Shown: positions 25,510 to 34,686, numbered from the stretch's first letter. The stretch: DNA of 64,000 bases from Streptomyces violaceorubidus (GCF_000717995.1 NZ_JODM01000003.1:62001-126000); one strand, 5' to 3'. The notes: generated from the sequence alone by a model not told the origin. Translations and numbers: made by a program.

Positions 25510-28500
25510 TCAGTGCAGCGCGCCGACCGGCTCCTCGGGCTCGGACGCGCCGGTGAAGGTCCGCCACAGCCGCGCGTACCGCCCGTCGAGGGCCAGCAGT
25601 TCGTCGTGCGTGCCGTCCTCGGCGACCCGCCCGCCGTCCATGACGACGACCCGGTCCGCGCGGGCGGCCGTGGTCAGCCGGTGCGCGACGACGAGCGTGG
25701 TACGGCGTCCCGCGACGCGGTCGGTGGCCTGGTTGACCTGCGCCTCGGTGGCCAGGTCCAGGGCCGCCGTGGCCTCGTCGAGCAGCAGCACGTCCGGGTC
25801 GACCAGCTCGGCGCGGGCCAGCGCGATCAACTGGCGCTGCCCGGCGGAGAGGTTGCGGCCCCGCTCGGCGACCTCGTGCAGGTAGCCGCCGCTGAGCGTG
25901 GCGATCATCTCGTGCGCGCCGACCGCCCGCGCCGCCGCCTCCACCTCGGCGTCGGTGGCGTCCGGACGGCCGTAGGCGATGGCGTCCCGGACGGTGCCGG
26001 GGAAGAGGTACGCCTCCTGCGGGACGACGCCCAGGCGGTGCCGGTAGGAGGTGAGGTCGAGGCCGCGCAGGTCCTGCCCGTCGACGGTGACCCGGCCGCC
26101 GGTCGGGTCGTAGAACCGGGCCACCAGCTTCACCAGCGTCGACTTGCCGGCGCCGGTCTCGCCGACGAAGGCGACGGTCTGCCCGGCCGGGATGCGCAGG
26201 TCGATGCCGGTGAGTGCGGCCTCCGCGTCGTCGCCGCCGCCGTAGCTGAAGCGCACGTCCTCGAAGGCGATCTCGCCGCGCAGTTCGGTGACCTCGGCCG
26301 GCTTGTCGGCGGCCCGGGTCGAGGTCGGCTCCCGCAGCAGTTCCTGGATGCGGCCCAGCGACACGGACGCCTGCTGGTAGCCGTCGAAGACCTGGGAGAG
26401 CTGCTGGACCGGGGCGAAGAACAGGTCGATGTAGAGCAGGTACGCCACCAGCGCTCCGGTCGTCAGCGTGGCGTCGTCGATCCGCCCGCCGCCCACGACC
26501 AGCACGGCCGCGGCGGCGGCCGACGACAGCAGCTGCACGAACGGGAAGTAGACCGAGATCAGCCACTGGCCGCGGATGCGGGCCTGCCGGTAGCTGTCGC
26601 TGCGCTCGGCGAACCGCCGTCCGCCGTCCCGCTCGCGCCGGAAGGCCTGCACGATCCGCAGCCCGGCCACGGACTCCTGGAGGTCGGCGTTGACCGTGGA
26701 CACCCGCTCGCGGGCGAGTTCGTAGGCCTTCACGCTGGCCCGACGGAAGAAGTAGGTGGCGACGACCAGCGGCGGCAGGGTGATGAAGACGATCAGCGCG
26801 AGCTGCACGTCGATCACCAGCAGGGCGACCATGATGCCGAAGAAGGTGACGACCGAGACGAAGGCGGTGACGAGTCCCGTCTGCAGGAACGTCGACAGCG
26901 CGTCCACGTCCGTCGTCATCCGGGTCATGATCCGGCCGGTCAGCTCGCGCTCGTAGTAGTCGAGGCCGAGCCGCTGGAGCTGGGCGAAGATCTTCAGGCG
27001 GAGCGCGTACAGGATCCGCTCGCCGGTCCGGCCGGTCATCCGGATCTCGCCGGTCTGCGCCGCCCACTGGGCCAGGACGGCGAGCAGTCCGAGCAGCGAG
27101 GACGCCCAGACCGCGCCGAGGGCGACCCGGGTGACGCCGTCGTCGATGCCGTTGCGGATCAGCACCGGCAGCAGCAGGCCCATGCCCGCGTCCACGGCCA
27201 CCAGGGCGAGGCTGATCAGCAGCGGCGCGCGGAAGCCGCGCAGCAGACGCCGCAGGCCGTACGACGACTCGGGCCGCACGGCCCGTGCCTCGTCGATGTC
27301 CGGGGTGCCGTCGGCCGGGGGCAGCGCGTCGACCTGGGCGAGCAGCTCGGGGGTGGCCGGGGTGCCGGCCAGCGCGGTGTCCTTGGGCGTGCGGTCGCCG
27401 GTCCACAGCCGGGGCGTGACCCCGCGCTCGGCGTCGAACTCGGCGTCCAGCTCGTCCCGTACGGAGGTGTCCTCGGCCTTCAGGGCGGGACGGACGTGGC
27501 CCGGCGACACCCCGCCCAGCTCGTCGGGGTCGGTGAGCAGCCGCCGGTAGAGGGCGGAGCGCTCCTGGAGCTCCTCGTGGGTGCCGACGTCGGCGAGGCG
27601 GCCCCGGTCGAGGACGGCGATGCGGTCGGCGAGGCCCAGGGTGGAGCGGCGGTGGGCGATCAGGAGGGTGGTGCGGCCCCGCATGACCTGCTTCAGCGCC
27701 TCGTGGATCTCGTGCTCCACCCGGGCGTCCACGGCGGACGTGGCGTCGTCGAGGACGAGCAGCCGGGGGTCGGTGAGGATCGCCCGGGCGAGCGCGACGC
27801 GCTGGCGCTGGCCGCCGGAGAGGGTCAGTCCGTGCTCGCCGACGGCCGTGTCGTAGCCCTCGGGCAGCTCGGTGATGAACCCGTGGGCCTGCGCGGCCCG
27901 CGCGGCGGTCTCGATCTCCTCGTCGGTGGCGTCCGGGCGGCCGTAGGCGATGTTGGCGCGGACGGTGTCGGAGAAGAGGAAGGAGTCCTCGGGCACCAGG
28001 CCGACGGCGGCCCTGAGCGAGTCGAGGGTCAGTTCGCGCACGTCGTGGCCGCCGACCAGGACGGCGCCGCGCGTCACGTCGTAGAAGCGCGGCAGGAGCA
28101 GCGAGACGGTGGACTTGCCGGAGCCGGAGGAGCCGACGACGGCGAGGGTCTCCCCGGCGCGGATCTCGAAGGAGAGGCCGTCCAGGACGGGCCGCGGCTC
28201 CCCCTCGCCGGTGTCGTAGCCGAAGGCGACGTCGTCGAACTCGACGGTGGCGGGCGCGTTCGCCGGCAGGGTCCTGGTGCCGTCCTCGATGGCCGGCTCG
28301 GTGTCGATCAGCTCCAGGACGCGCTCGGTGCCGGCGCGGGCCTGCTGGGCGACGGTGAGCACCACGGCGAGCATGCGGACCGGGCCGACCAGCTGGGCGA
28401 GGTAGGTGGAGAAGGCGACGAAGGTGCCGAGGGTGATGTGCCCGCCCACGGCCAGCCAGCCGCCGAGGGCGAGCATGGCGACCTGTCCGAGCGCGGGTAC

Positions 28501-29250
28501 GGACTGGAGGGCCGGGGTGTAGGTGGCGTTCAGCTTGATCGTGCGCAGCCGCCCGGCGAAGAGCCTGCGTCCGACCTCCCGGAGTTTCCCGGTCTCCTGC
28601 TCCTCCTGCCCGAAGCCCTTCACCACGCGCACACCGCTCACCGAGCCGTCGACCACCCCGGCGACGGCGGCGGCCTGCGCCTGGGCGTACCAGGTGGCGG
28701 GGTGCAGCCGGGTGCGGCTGCGCCGGGCGATGAACCACAGGGCGGGGGCGACGGCCAGCGCGACCAGGGTGAGCGGCAGCGACAGCCACGCCATGATCAC
28801 CAGGGATATCAGGAAGAGCAGGACGTTCCCGATGGTCATCGGGAGCATGAAGAGCAGGCCCTGGATCAGCTGGAGGTCGCTGGTCGCCCGCCCGACCACC
28901 TGCCCCGTGGACAGCTCGTCCTGCCGCCGGCCGTCGAGCCGGGTGATCGTCCCGTACATGTCGGTGCGCAGGTCGTGCTGGACGTCGAGGGCGAGCCGGC
29001 CGCCGTAGTAGCGGCGGATGTAGGTCAGGACGTAGACGACGAGCGCGGCACCGACGAGCAGTCCGGCCCAGACGGCCATGTCCCGGGACTTGTCGCCGAT
29101 CACGTCGTCGATGATGACCTTGGTGATCAGCGGCACGAACGCCATGACGGCCATGCCGCCCAGCGAGGCCCCGAGGGCGAGGACGACGTCCTTGGGATAC
29201 CGCCAGGCGTAGCCCGCCAGTCGTCGCACCCAGCCCCGCTGCGCTTCCAC
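25510..29250 (-). CDS. Fused heterodimer-type ABC exporter (TMD-NBD-TMD-NBD)
   Basis: A 1246-aa full-length exporter in one chain. Each half has six predicted helices and an NBD. NBD1 has VVGSSGSGKST, signature LTLSGGQRQRVALARA and Walker B LLVLDDATSAVD, so Asp replaces the catalytic Glu and this site is probably non-hydrolysing. NBD2 has FVGETGAGKST, signature NLSAGQRQL and the intact LLLDEATAALD. This asymmetry is typical of heterodimeric type IV exporters such as TM287/288 or BmrCD, which in most genomes are two genes. The linker (about 590-720) is acidic and hydrophilic. It may export drugs, lipids or peptides; no substrate gene is adjacent. Confidence 0.93.
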   Translation of the reverse strand: MEAQRGWVRRLAGYAWRYPKDVVLALGASLGGMAVMAFVPLITKVIIDDVIGDKSRDMAVWAGLLVGAALVVYVLTYIRRYYGGRLALDVQHDLRTDMYGTITRLDGRRQDELSTGQVVGRATSDLQLIQGLLFMLPMTIGNVLLFLISLVIMAWLSLPLTLVALAVAPALWFIARRSRTRLHPATWYAQAQAAAVAGVVDGSVSGVRVVKGFGQEEQETGKLREVGRRLFAGRLRTIKLNATYTPALQSVPALGQVAMLALGGWLAVGGHITLGTFVAFSTYLAQLVGPVRMLAVVLTVAQQARAGTERVLELIDTEPAIEDGTRTLPANAPATVEFDDVAFGYDTGEGEPRPVLDGLSFEIRAGETLAVVGSSGSGKSTVSLLLPRFYDVTRGAVLVGGHDVRELTLDSLRAAVGLVPEDSFLFSDTVRANIAYGRPDATDEEIETAARAAQAHGFITELPEGYDTAVGEHGLTLSGGQRQRVALARAILTDPRLLVLDDATSAVDARVEHEIHEALKQVMRGRTTLLIAHRRSTLGLADRIAVLDRGRLADVGTHEELQERSALYRRLLTDPDELGGVSPGHVRPALKAEDTSVRDELDAEFDAERGVTPRLWTGDRTPKDTALAGTPATPELLAQVDALPPADGTPDIDEARAVRPESSYGLRRLLRGFRAPLLISLALVAVDAGMGLLLPVLIRNGIDDGVTRVALGAVWASSLLGLLAVLAQWAAQTGEIRMTGRTGERILYALRLKIFAQLQRLGLDYYERELTGRIMTRMTTDVDALSTFLQTGLVTAFVSVVTFFGIMVALLVIDVQLALIVFITLPPLVVATYFFRRASVKAYELARERVSTVNADLQESVAGLRIVQAFRRERDGGRRFAERSDSYRQARIRGQWLISVYFPFVQLLSSAAAAAVLVVGGGRIDDATLTTGALVAYLLYIDLFFAPVQQLSQVFDGYQQASVSLGRIQELLREPTSTRAADKPAEVTELRGEIAFEDVRFSYGGGDDAEAALTGIDLRIPAGQTVAFVGETGAGKSTLVKLVARFYDPTGGRVTVDGQDLRGLDLTSYRHRLGVVPQEAYLFPGTVRDAIAYGRPDATDAEVEAAARAVGAHEMIATLSGGYLHEVAERGRNLSAGQRQLIALARAELVDPDVLLLDEATAALDLATEAQVNQATDRVAGRRTTLVVAHRLTTAARADRVVVMDGGRVAEDGTHDELLALDGRYARLWRTFTGASEPEEPVGALH

Positions 29251-29350
29251 GCCGTGCCCTCCGGTCGGTCGTCCTGCTCACCTGATCTACCGGAAGGCAC
29301 CAACGCCCGCGAGCGGGGATTTCATCCCGCCGCAACAATCGGCCGGGTGG

Positions 29351-30373
29351 TCAGACGCGCACGCGGAGCCTGAGGAAGCGGGTGGTCTGTACGGCGTTCT
29401 GGTTGTCGTCGCTGACGACGAGGACGTCCGTACGCCCGCCGGAGCGGCCGGTCACGGCCATCCCCTCGAAGTTGTCGAGGAGGGGGTTGGGCTGGGGCTG
29501 CCGGGCCGTGGCGCCGAGGTCGGGGCAGTCGGCGAGGTCGGCGAGGAGCCGCTTGTGGAGTGCGGTGCCGCGGCCGGGCCGGTCGGCCAGGTGGAGGCGG
29601 ACGGTGTTGCCGACGCCGGCGGTGAAGCCGCGCTCCAGGACCAGGAGCCGCCCCTCGGGGGTCGCGGTGACCTCGGAGACGCCGAGGCCGGGGTCGGTCC
29701 GGTAGGTGTAGCGGGCCCCGGGCCGGAAGTCGCCGTGCCGCGTCCGCTGCCAGGTCTGGAAGCGGACCAGGTCGGCGGGGTCGCCGTCGAGCGGGTACTC
29801 CATGGAGGCGAGCAGGGTGTGCCCGCCGGGAAGGAGCGTGAGCCCCTCGAAGCTGCCGTTGGCCCGGGCCCCGCCCGCGGGTGCGGTGCGCAGGTCGTCC
29901 GGCACGGGCAGGCGGCCGAGCAGCTCGCCGGTCGGGGAGTAGCGGCGGACGGACGGCTCGGTCTCGGAGGAGACGAGGAACGTGCCGTCCCGGTCGGCGA
30001 CCAGGCCCTCGGAGTCGAGCGCGGCGCCCTTCTCGTCGGCGAGCGTGACCACACCGCGCGGCTCCAGGGTCCGCGCGTCCAGCCGGAACAGCTCCGACCG
30101 GTCGGAGAGGGCGGAGAGGCCGGCCAGGGTGCCGCGCCGGGCGGGCGGCGCGAGGGCGGAGAGGTTGCCGACGTAGGTGCCGTCGTACGTCGTCTTGTCG
30201 AGGGCGTCGAAGAAGCCGGAGAGGGAGACGGAGGGCGAGCAGGCGTTCGCCGGGGGCCGCTGCCGCGCGGGCTGCTGCGCGGCGGTGGCCGGTACGGCGG
30301 CGGTCAGGCAGCCGGCCGCGGTGAGGCTCGCGGTGAGGGCGGCGAGGGCGGTACGGAAGGTTCTCGGGCGCAT
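29351..30373 (-). CDS. Secreted esterase-like/phytase-like beta-propeller protein
   Basis: A 340-aa exported protein of the 'esterase-like activity of phytase' family (PF13449). The signal peptide is RTALAALTASLTAAGCLTAA with cleavage near ATAAQQP. Propeller motifs include YVGNLSALAPPARRGTLAGL, GAALDSEGLVADRDGTFLVS (the DSEG signature), NGSFEGLTLLPGGHTLLASM and DNFEGMAVTGRSGGRTDVLV, the family end. ATG at 30373 starts just before the signal peptide. Biochemical activity is poorly characterised in this family; the name is historical. Confidence 0.88.
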   Translation of the reverse strand: MRPRTFRTALAALTASLTAAGCLTAAVPATAAQQPARQRPPANACSPSVSLSGFFDALDKTTYDGTYVGNLSALAPPARRGTLAGLSALSDRSELFRLDARTLEPRGVVTLADEKGAALDSEGLVADRDGTFLVSSETEPSVRRYSPTGELLGRLPVPDDLRTAPAGGARANGSFEGLTLLPGGHTLLASMEYPLDGDPADLVRFQTWQRTRHGDFRPGARYTYRTDPGLGVSEVTATPEGRLLVLERGFTAGVGNTVRLHLADRPGRGTALHKRLLADLADCPDLGATARQPQPNPLLDNFEGMAVTGRSGGRTDVLVVSDDNQNAVQTTRFLRLRVRV

Positions 30374-30463
30374 GCCGGTCACCCTAGGGCGGGGGGATGG
30401 ACGGGAGTTGACCGCTTTTCGAAAGCTGGGATGCGGGGGCGTCCGGCTGGCAAGTAATGCCTC

Positions 30464-30838
30464 ATGCCAGAGCAGAGGGAAAGCGGTCAGAGGCTGGCCG
30501 GGCGGCTGTACGCGACGCTGCGGGTGCTCAAGTTCATCGCGGATCCCGGCGGCAGTCCCAAGCCGACCGTGCGGGACGAGTTCAAGGACAAGGACAGTCC
30601 GCGCAGGCGCATCCAGGCCCTGAAGCTCGACCTCTTCGAGGACCTGGTGACCGCCGTCCAGAAGGGCCGGCACGCGGCGGCGATGGCCGAGGTGTTCGGT
30701 GCGATGCCGGCCATGGTGCCGTTGAAGGAGGGCGATCTGGGACACAACCTCGGGGTGCGCGAACTGGCCGAGTTCAACGCGGGGTACCGCGCCCAGCTGA
30801 CGGTCCTCAAGGAGGCGCTGCCCCGGCTGCTCGGCTGA
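30464..30838 (+). CDS. Conserved-looking hypothetical protein (124 aa)
   Basis: A soluble, mainly helical and Lys/Glu/Arg-rich protein: LAGRLYATLRVLKFIADPGG, RIQALKLDLFEDLVTAVQKG, NLGVRELAEFNAGYRAQL, TVLKEALPRLLG. No signal peptide, Cys or known motif. The frame has lower third-position GC bias at its start but reads as a proper protein throughout. It lies upstream of the endonuclease I gene with 190 bp between. Function unknown. Confidence 0.65.
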   Translation: MPEQRESGQRLAGRLYATLRVLKFIADPGGSPKPTVRDEFKDKDSPRRRIQALKLDLFEDLVTAVQKGRHAAAMAEVFGAMPAMVPLKEGDLGHNLGVRELAEFNAGYRAQLTVLKEALPRLLG

Positions 30839-31028
30839 CCACAGCGCCGCGCGGGCGGGCGGCGGGGCCCGGACGGCAGGGCCCGGGCGGCGGCTCCTCC
30901 CTCGGACGTGGGCGACCCGCGGCACGACCACCGTCACGCAATCGACACGCTCCGTACACCCCGCCTCCCACATGTCCATGTCACGCTCGTGGGACCACAA
31001 CTCCACACGCGTAGATCGGACACCCCAC

Positions 31029-31841
31029 ATGCTCGCGATACGCACCCGGCGCCGGAAGGCAGTCGTCCTCGCCACGGCCGCCGTGCTCGCCGGACTCTCG
31101 TCCCCCTCCCTGACGGCGAGTCCGGCCACGGCGACCACGACGGCGCACACGGACTACGACTCGACGTACTACAAGGCCGCGATCGGCAAGACGGGCGCGA
31201 GCCTCAAGGCGTCCCTCCACACGATCGTCAGCGACCAGACGAAGCTCTCGTACTCGGCGGTCTGGGACGCGCTGAAGGCCACCGACGAGGACCCGGCCGA
31301 CAGCGGCAACGTGATCCTGCTCTACTCGGGCCTCTCCCGCAGCAAGTCGCTCAACGGCGGTGACACCGGCGACTGGAACCGCGAGCACGTGTGGGCCAAG
31401 TCCCACGGCGACTTCGGCACCGCCACCGGCCCCGGTACCGACCTGCACCACCTGCGGCCCGAGGACGTCCGGGTCAACGGCGTGCGGGGCAACAAGGACT
31501 TCGACGACGGCGGCAGCGCCGTCAGCGGGGGCGGCGGCAGCCTCACCGACTCCGACTCCTTCGAGCCCCGCGACGCGGTCAAGGGCGACGTGGCCCGCAT
31601 GATCTTCTACATGGCGGTCCGCTACGAGGGCGGCGACGGCTTCGCCGACCTGGAGGTCAACGGCCAGGTCGGCAACGGCAGCGCCCCGTACATCGGCAAG
31701 CTCTCCGTGCTGAAGACCTGGAACGACGAGGACCCGCCGGACGCCTTCGAGGAGCACCGCAACCAGGTCGTCTACGACGACTACCAGCACAACCGCAACC
31801 CGTTCATCGACCACCCGGAGTGGGTGGAGTCGATCTGGTAG
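31029..31841 (+). CDS. Secreted endonuclease I-family nuclease
   Basis: A 270-aa exported DNase of the endonuclease I family (PF04231). The signal peptide is RRKAVVLATAAVLAGLSSPS with cleavage near residue 40 after ATATTTA. The beta-beta-alpha metal site is WNREHVWAKSHGDFG (Asn117-His120) followed by TDLHHLRPEDVRVNGVRGN, the hallmark of Vvn/EndA-type nucleases. ATG 31029 is chosen because the upstream in-frame ATG adds a hydrophilic leader. The C-terminus NPFIDHPEWVESIW matters for the neighbourhood: a second, diverged copy of exactly this end occurs at 34687-34732, and the convergent NB-ARC gene terminates inside it by antisense reading. The gene marks the left edge of an insertion hotspot. 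Confidence 0.9.
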   Translation: MLAIRTRRRKAVVLATAAVLAGLSSPSLTASPATATTTAHTDYDSTYYKAAIGKTGASLKASLHTIVSDQTKLSYSAVWDALKATDEDPADSGNVILLYSGLSRSKSLNGGDTGDWNREHVWAKSHGDFGTATGPGTDLHHLRPEDVRVNGVRGNKDFDDGGSAVSGGGGSLTDSDSFEPRDAVKGDVARMIFYMAVRYEGGDGFADLEVNGQVGNGSAPYIGKLSVLKTWNDEDPPDAFEEHRNQVVYDDYQHNRNPFIDHPEWVESIW

Positions 31842-34077
31842 GCGGTCGGTCCACGAGGCCGTCCGGAGCGGGCGGGGCCGTGCGGACCTCGGTGTACCAG
31901 GCGCGGGCCGCGACGGTCTCGGGGTGGTCCTCGCCCAGGACCCGGGCCCGCCCCTCGGCCACCTCGCGCGCGCTCCCGGCGGCCTGCTCGCGCTTGCCCT
32001 GCGCGTACTGGGCCCGGCTGAGCTGGATGAGCACCCCGAGGACCAGGGGGTGCTCGTTGCCGTATCCCGCCCGTTGTCCGGCCAGCACCCGTTCGAAGAG
32101 CTCCTCGGCCTCGGCGCCCCGGCCGGCGCGCAGCAGCCCTCGCGCCAACGCGTCGCGCGCCCACACGGTCACCAGGTGGTCGGGGCCGAGACGGCGTTCG
32201 CAGTCCTGCGCCAGCTCCTCGGCCGCCGTGGTGTATCCGTCGAACTCGTCCTGGGCGAGGCGGAGTTCCAGCATCTCGCAGCGGGTCTTGAAGGTGGCGA
32301 CGTGGTCCTCGCCCAGCACGTGGCGCCGGCCGTCCAGGACGGCCTCCAGCAGCGTACGGGCCCGGGTCAGATCGCCCAGGCGGTGCAGCACCCGCTGCAG
32401 TTCGTAGGCCGCGTCCAGGGTGCGCGCGTCATGGGGGCCGAGCGTGCGCAGCGCCTCCTGGTGGACCGACCGCAGCAGGTCGGCGGCTTCGGCGTACCGG
32501 CCGAGCCTGAACAGGACGGGGCCCTGGCCCGACCGGGCCTCGACGGTGGCCGGGTGCGCGTCCCCCAGGTGTGCCGCGGCCGTCCTCGCGGCGGTGGCGG
32601 CCAGGTCCAGCGCGGCGGTCCAGTCCCCCGCCTCGTACACCAGCCGCGCGAGGCGGACCGCGATCCCCACGGATTCCGCCGTCACCAGGTCGTGGCGGCG
32701 GGACCGGTGCAGCAGGCCGGCCGCGTGCGGGGCGAGGAGCCGCACCAGGGAGCGGGCCCGCGGCGAGGCGGCACCCTCCTGCGGCAGTGCCGCCCGCAGC
32801 AGCCGGCCCGCCGCCGCCGACAGGAGTGCGCGCTCCGCGTCGGGCACGCCCGCGGCGACACTGTCCAGCAGGACGCCGTGGGCCTTCACACAGCGGTGCC
32901 CGTCCGTCTCCACCTGTTCGATCAGCGAGTGGTCGAGGAGCGCGCGCAGCGCCGGTTCGACCCGGGACGGGACCAGCGGCGGGCTGAGGTGCTGGAGGCC
33001 GGCCCCGTCCTGAGCCGCCGGCACCAGCAGGGACAGCGGCACGGGGCCCGCCGTCCAGCAGGACAGCAGCCGCAGCAGGGCCGTCGCCTCCGGCAGGCCG
33101 CCGTCCGCCAGGCCGTCCAGGGACAACTGCCAGGTGCGGCCGACGAGATGGCGGGACTGCCCGCCGCCGGTGGCCGACGCCCCCCGGTCGACCAGGGCCG
33201 TCGACTCCTCGGTCAGTTTCCGGTCGTACTCGTCCAGGGACCACGACTCCAGCACCTGGTGGGCCAGGTGCGCCCCGGCCAGGGTCAGCGCCAGGGGCAG
33301 GCAGCCCAGGCGCCGGGCGACCTTACGGGCGGACTCCCGCGTGCCCGCGTCCGGGGCCAGGTCGCTCAGGACCAAGGCCGCGTCCTCCAGCGGAAGCACG
33401 CCGAGCCGGTGGCTGCTCGCCCCCGGGGTGCGCCACAGCGCGGAGGTCGCGTGGCGGGTGGTGACCAGCACCGTCCCCGAGGGGCTCGTGCGCAGCCAGC
33501 CGCCCTCCTCCAGGACGGCGGGGTCGTCGGCGTTGTCGAGGACCAGCAGCCAGGGGTGCGCCGAGCGGTCCAGGTAGTGCCAGACCAGGTCGGCCGCGGC
33601 GCGCCGGCCGCCGGCGGCGGCGGCCAGTTCGCCGGCGCCGGCACCCCGGTCACCGGCGACGGCGAGCATGCCGGCGCGCAGCGAGACGCGTTCGGAGGCG
33701 TTGACCCACAGGCCGACCCGGCCGTGGTCCCGCACGGCCTCGGTGAACAGGGCCTGGGCGACGGCCGTCTTGCCGCAACCGCCCATGCCGAGCAGGACCT
33801 GGATGTCGCCGCCGGGTCCGGCCACGGCGGCCCGCAGACGCGCCATCAGGTCGGTGCGGTCCCGCAGGACCCCGGGCGCGCGGCCGACCAGGGGCATGCG
33901 GACGGAGTCGGGAGCGGCCTCGCGGGGCCCGGCCGGGCCCGTCCACGGGGGCCCGAACAGCGGGGCCGAGCCCGGGGCGTAGTGGTGGACGTGTTCCTCG
34001 ATGTACTGGTCGCCACCGCTCTGGTGGACGCGGGCACTGCCCGAGGCACGGCCCTCCATCGGCGTCGGGGCGCTCAC
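31804..34077 (-). CDS. NB-ARC/TPR protein (NLR-like STAND ATPase)
   Basis: A 757-aa STAND NTPase from GTG 34077, which overlaps the upstream gene's TGA as GTGA. Residues 12-28 carry a short motif, GSARVHQSGGDQYIEEH, that mirrors the C-terminus of the upstream protein. The NB-ARC domain spans about 60-330 with P-loop GMGGCGKT (97-104), Walker B WLLVLDNADD (176-185), sensor GTVLVTTRHA (201-210) and the LGCLPLALTLAGAHL helix like GLPL of plant NLRs. A winged-helix/linker follows, then TPRs from about 520 to 730 in the kinesin-light-chain style (GEDHVATFKTRCEML, GPDHLVTVWARDAL, GNEHPLVLGVLIQLSRAQY). The final residues TPPTPGGR are encoded antisense to the endonuclease gene. Likely a ligand- or phage-sensing receptor whose effector is the adjacent small protein. 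Confidence 0.92.
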   Translation of the reverse strand: MSAPTPMEGRASGSARVHQSGGDQYIEEHVHHYAPGSAPLFGPPWTGPAGPREAAPDSVRMPLVGRAPGVLRDRTDLMARLRAAVAGPGGDIQVLLGMGGCGKTAVAQALFTEAVRDHGRVGLWVNASERVSLRAGMLAVAGDRGAGAGELAAAAGGRRAAADLVWHYLDRSAHPWLLVLDNADDPAVLEEGGWLRTSPSGTVLVTTRHATSALWRTPGASSHRLGVLPLEDAALVLSDLAPDAGTRESARKVARRLGCLPLALTLAGAHLAHQVLESWSLDEYDRKLTEESTALVDRGASATGGGQSRHLVGRTWQLSLDGLADGGLPEATALLRLLSCWTAGPVPLSLLVPAAQDGAGLQHLSPPLVPSRVEPALRALLDHSLIEQVETDGHRCVKAHGVLLDSVAAGVPDAERALLSAAAGRLLRAALPQEGAASPRARSLVRLLAPHAAGLLHRSRRHDLVTAESVGIAVRLARLVYEAGDWTAALDLAATAARTAAAHLGDAHPATVEARSGQGPVLFRLGRYAEAADLLRSVHQEALRTLGPHDARTLDAAYELQRVLHRLGDLTRARTLLEAVLDGRRHVLGEDHVATFKTRCEMLELRLAQDEFDGYTTAAEELAQDCERRLGPDHLVTVWARDALARGLLRAGRGAEAEELFERVLAGQRAGYGNEHPLVLGVLIQLSRAQYAQGKREQAAGSAREVAEGRARVLGEDHPETVAARAWYTEVRTAPPAPDGLVDRPPTRSTPPTPGGR

Positions 34078-34493
34078 CGTTCGGTGATGTGCTGGTCGCG
34101 CCCGGCCTGGTAGATCCGGGCGCTGCCCGTCGCGTGGGCCCGCAGGTGGATGTGGCGCTCCTGCGGCTCCTCCGGAAGCACGGAGGCCAACTCGTCCAGG
34201 AGGGTGCGCAGTTCGTCGGCGACCTCCGGCCGGGCGAGGAGCAGGCGCCGTACGCGTCCCTGCCATTCGGCGGCCAGCCCGGCCTCGGCCTCGTCGTCGC
34301 CCGCCTGCCGCGCCAGGAGCAGCTCCTCGCGGCCCGCTTCCAGCTCCTCGCCGACGCTCTCGGCCCTGGCGGGCTGGACCCGTCGCCACAGGGCGACCAG
34401 GCCGTCCCGCGCCGATTCCCAGGCGTTCGTGACCATCAACGTGACGACGGTCGTACCCGCCGTCCCCGCCAGTGCGGCGATCTCCGGATCCAT
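34074..34493 (-). CDS. Small helical protein with C-terminal amyloid-like motif (candidate effector of the NB-ARC pair)
   Basis: A 139-aa protein from ATG 34493 (GGGGGGACC before it). The first 40 residues are a hydrophobic/amphipathic helix pair (IAALAGTAGTTVVTLMVTNA, WESARDGLVALWRRV). A charged helical middle follows (about 41-110), and the C-terminus is ATGSARIYQAGRDQHITER. That last motif (123-137) is nearly the same as residues 12-28 of the NB-ARC protein downstream. This fits bacterial 'Bell'-type effectors, predicted membrane-active helical proteins joined to NLR-like partners through BASS/RHIM-like amyloid motifs with a Q-x-G core. The pair overlaps by 4 nt. The assignment is from architecture and motif matching by eye and needs a profile search. 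Confidence 0.75.
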   Translation of the reverse strand: MDPEIAALAGTAGTTVVTLMVTNAWESARDGLVALWRRVQPARAESVGEELEAGREELLLARQAGDDEAEAGLAAEWQGRVRRLLLARPEVADELRTLLDELASVLPEEPQERHIHLRAHATGSARIYQAGRDQHITER

Positions 34494-34552
34494 GGTCCCC
34501 CCTCGGGCCGGTTCCCGATCCTAGGGCCACGGGCCGTCGGCGGCACGGGGTT

Positions 34553-34668
34553 TCACGCCGTGTGCGTGGACGCGAACATCCGCAGGGCGACGGGCAGCAC
34601 GACCACCGACGGGCCGGGTGCGGCCAGGGCCTTCGCGAGGTCCCGTTCCAGGGTCTCAGGGCTGCTCC
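34553..34668 (-). pseudogene. 3' fragment of a second ThDP-enzyme gene (scar)
   Basis: Read on the minus strand this gives [20 protein letters not shown] followed by PSVVVLPVALRMFASTHTA and a stop. It matches the C-terminus of the intact ThDP enzyme at 47240-48931 ([20 protein letters not shown]...[12 protein letters not shown]) at roughly 70% of residues. The 5' part is missing: at about 34670 the similarity stops and the endonuclease fragment begins. The differences show that it was not copied from the intact gene in this genome but came with a related strain's locus. Confidence 0.85.
34593..34642 (+). repeat. 50-bp direct repeat, left copy
   Basis: The 50 bases from GGCAGCACGACCACCGACGG to CCTTCGCGAGGTC are identical to 47286-47335 inside the intact ThDP-enzyme gene, in the same orientation. 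The pair brackets the whole restriction-modification module (about 12.7 kb). It lies within the ThDP-gene fragment. Confidence 0.9.
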
Positions 34669-34686
34669 TCAAGCCCGCTCGGGACG

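Noticed and set aside
24811..29373. A 1520-codon open frame on the plus strand opposite the ABC exporter, and similar long antisense frames elsewhere (for example 4036-5601, 6876-9182, 19680-22835)
   Set aside because: In very high-GC DNA antisense frames stay open by codon bias. Their translations are Arg/Gly/Val/His-rich without family motifs, while the opposite strand encodes clear proteins.
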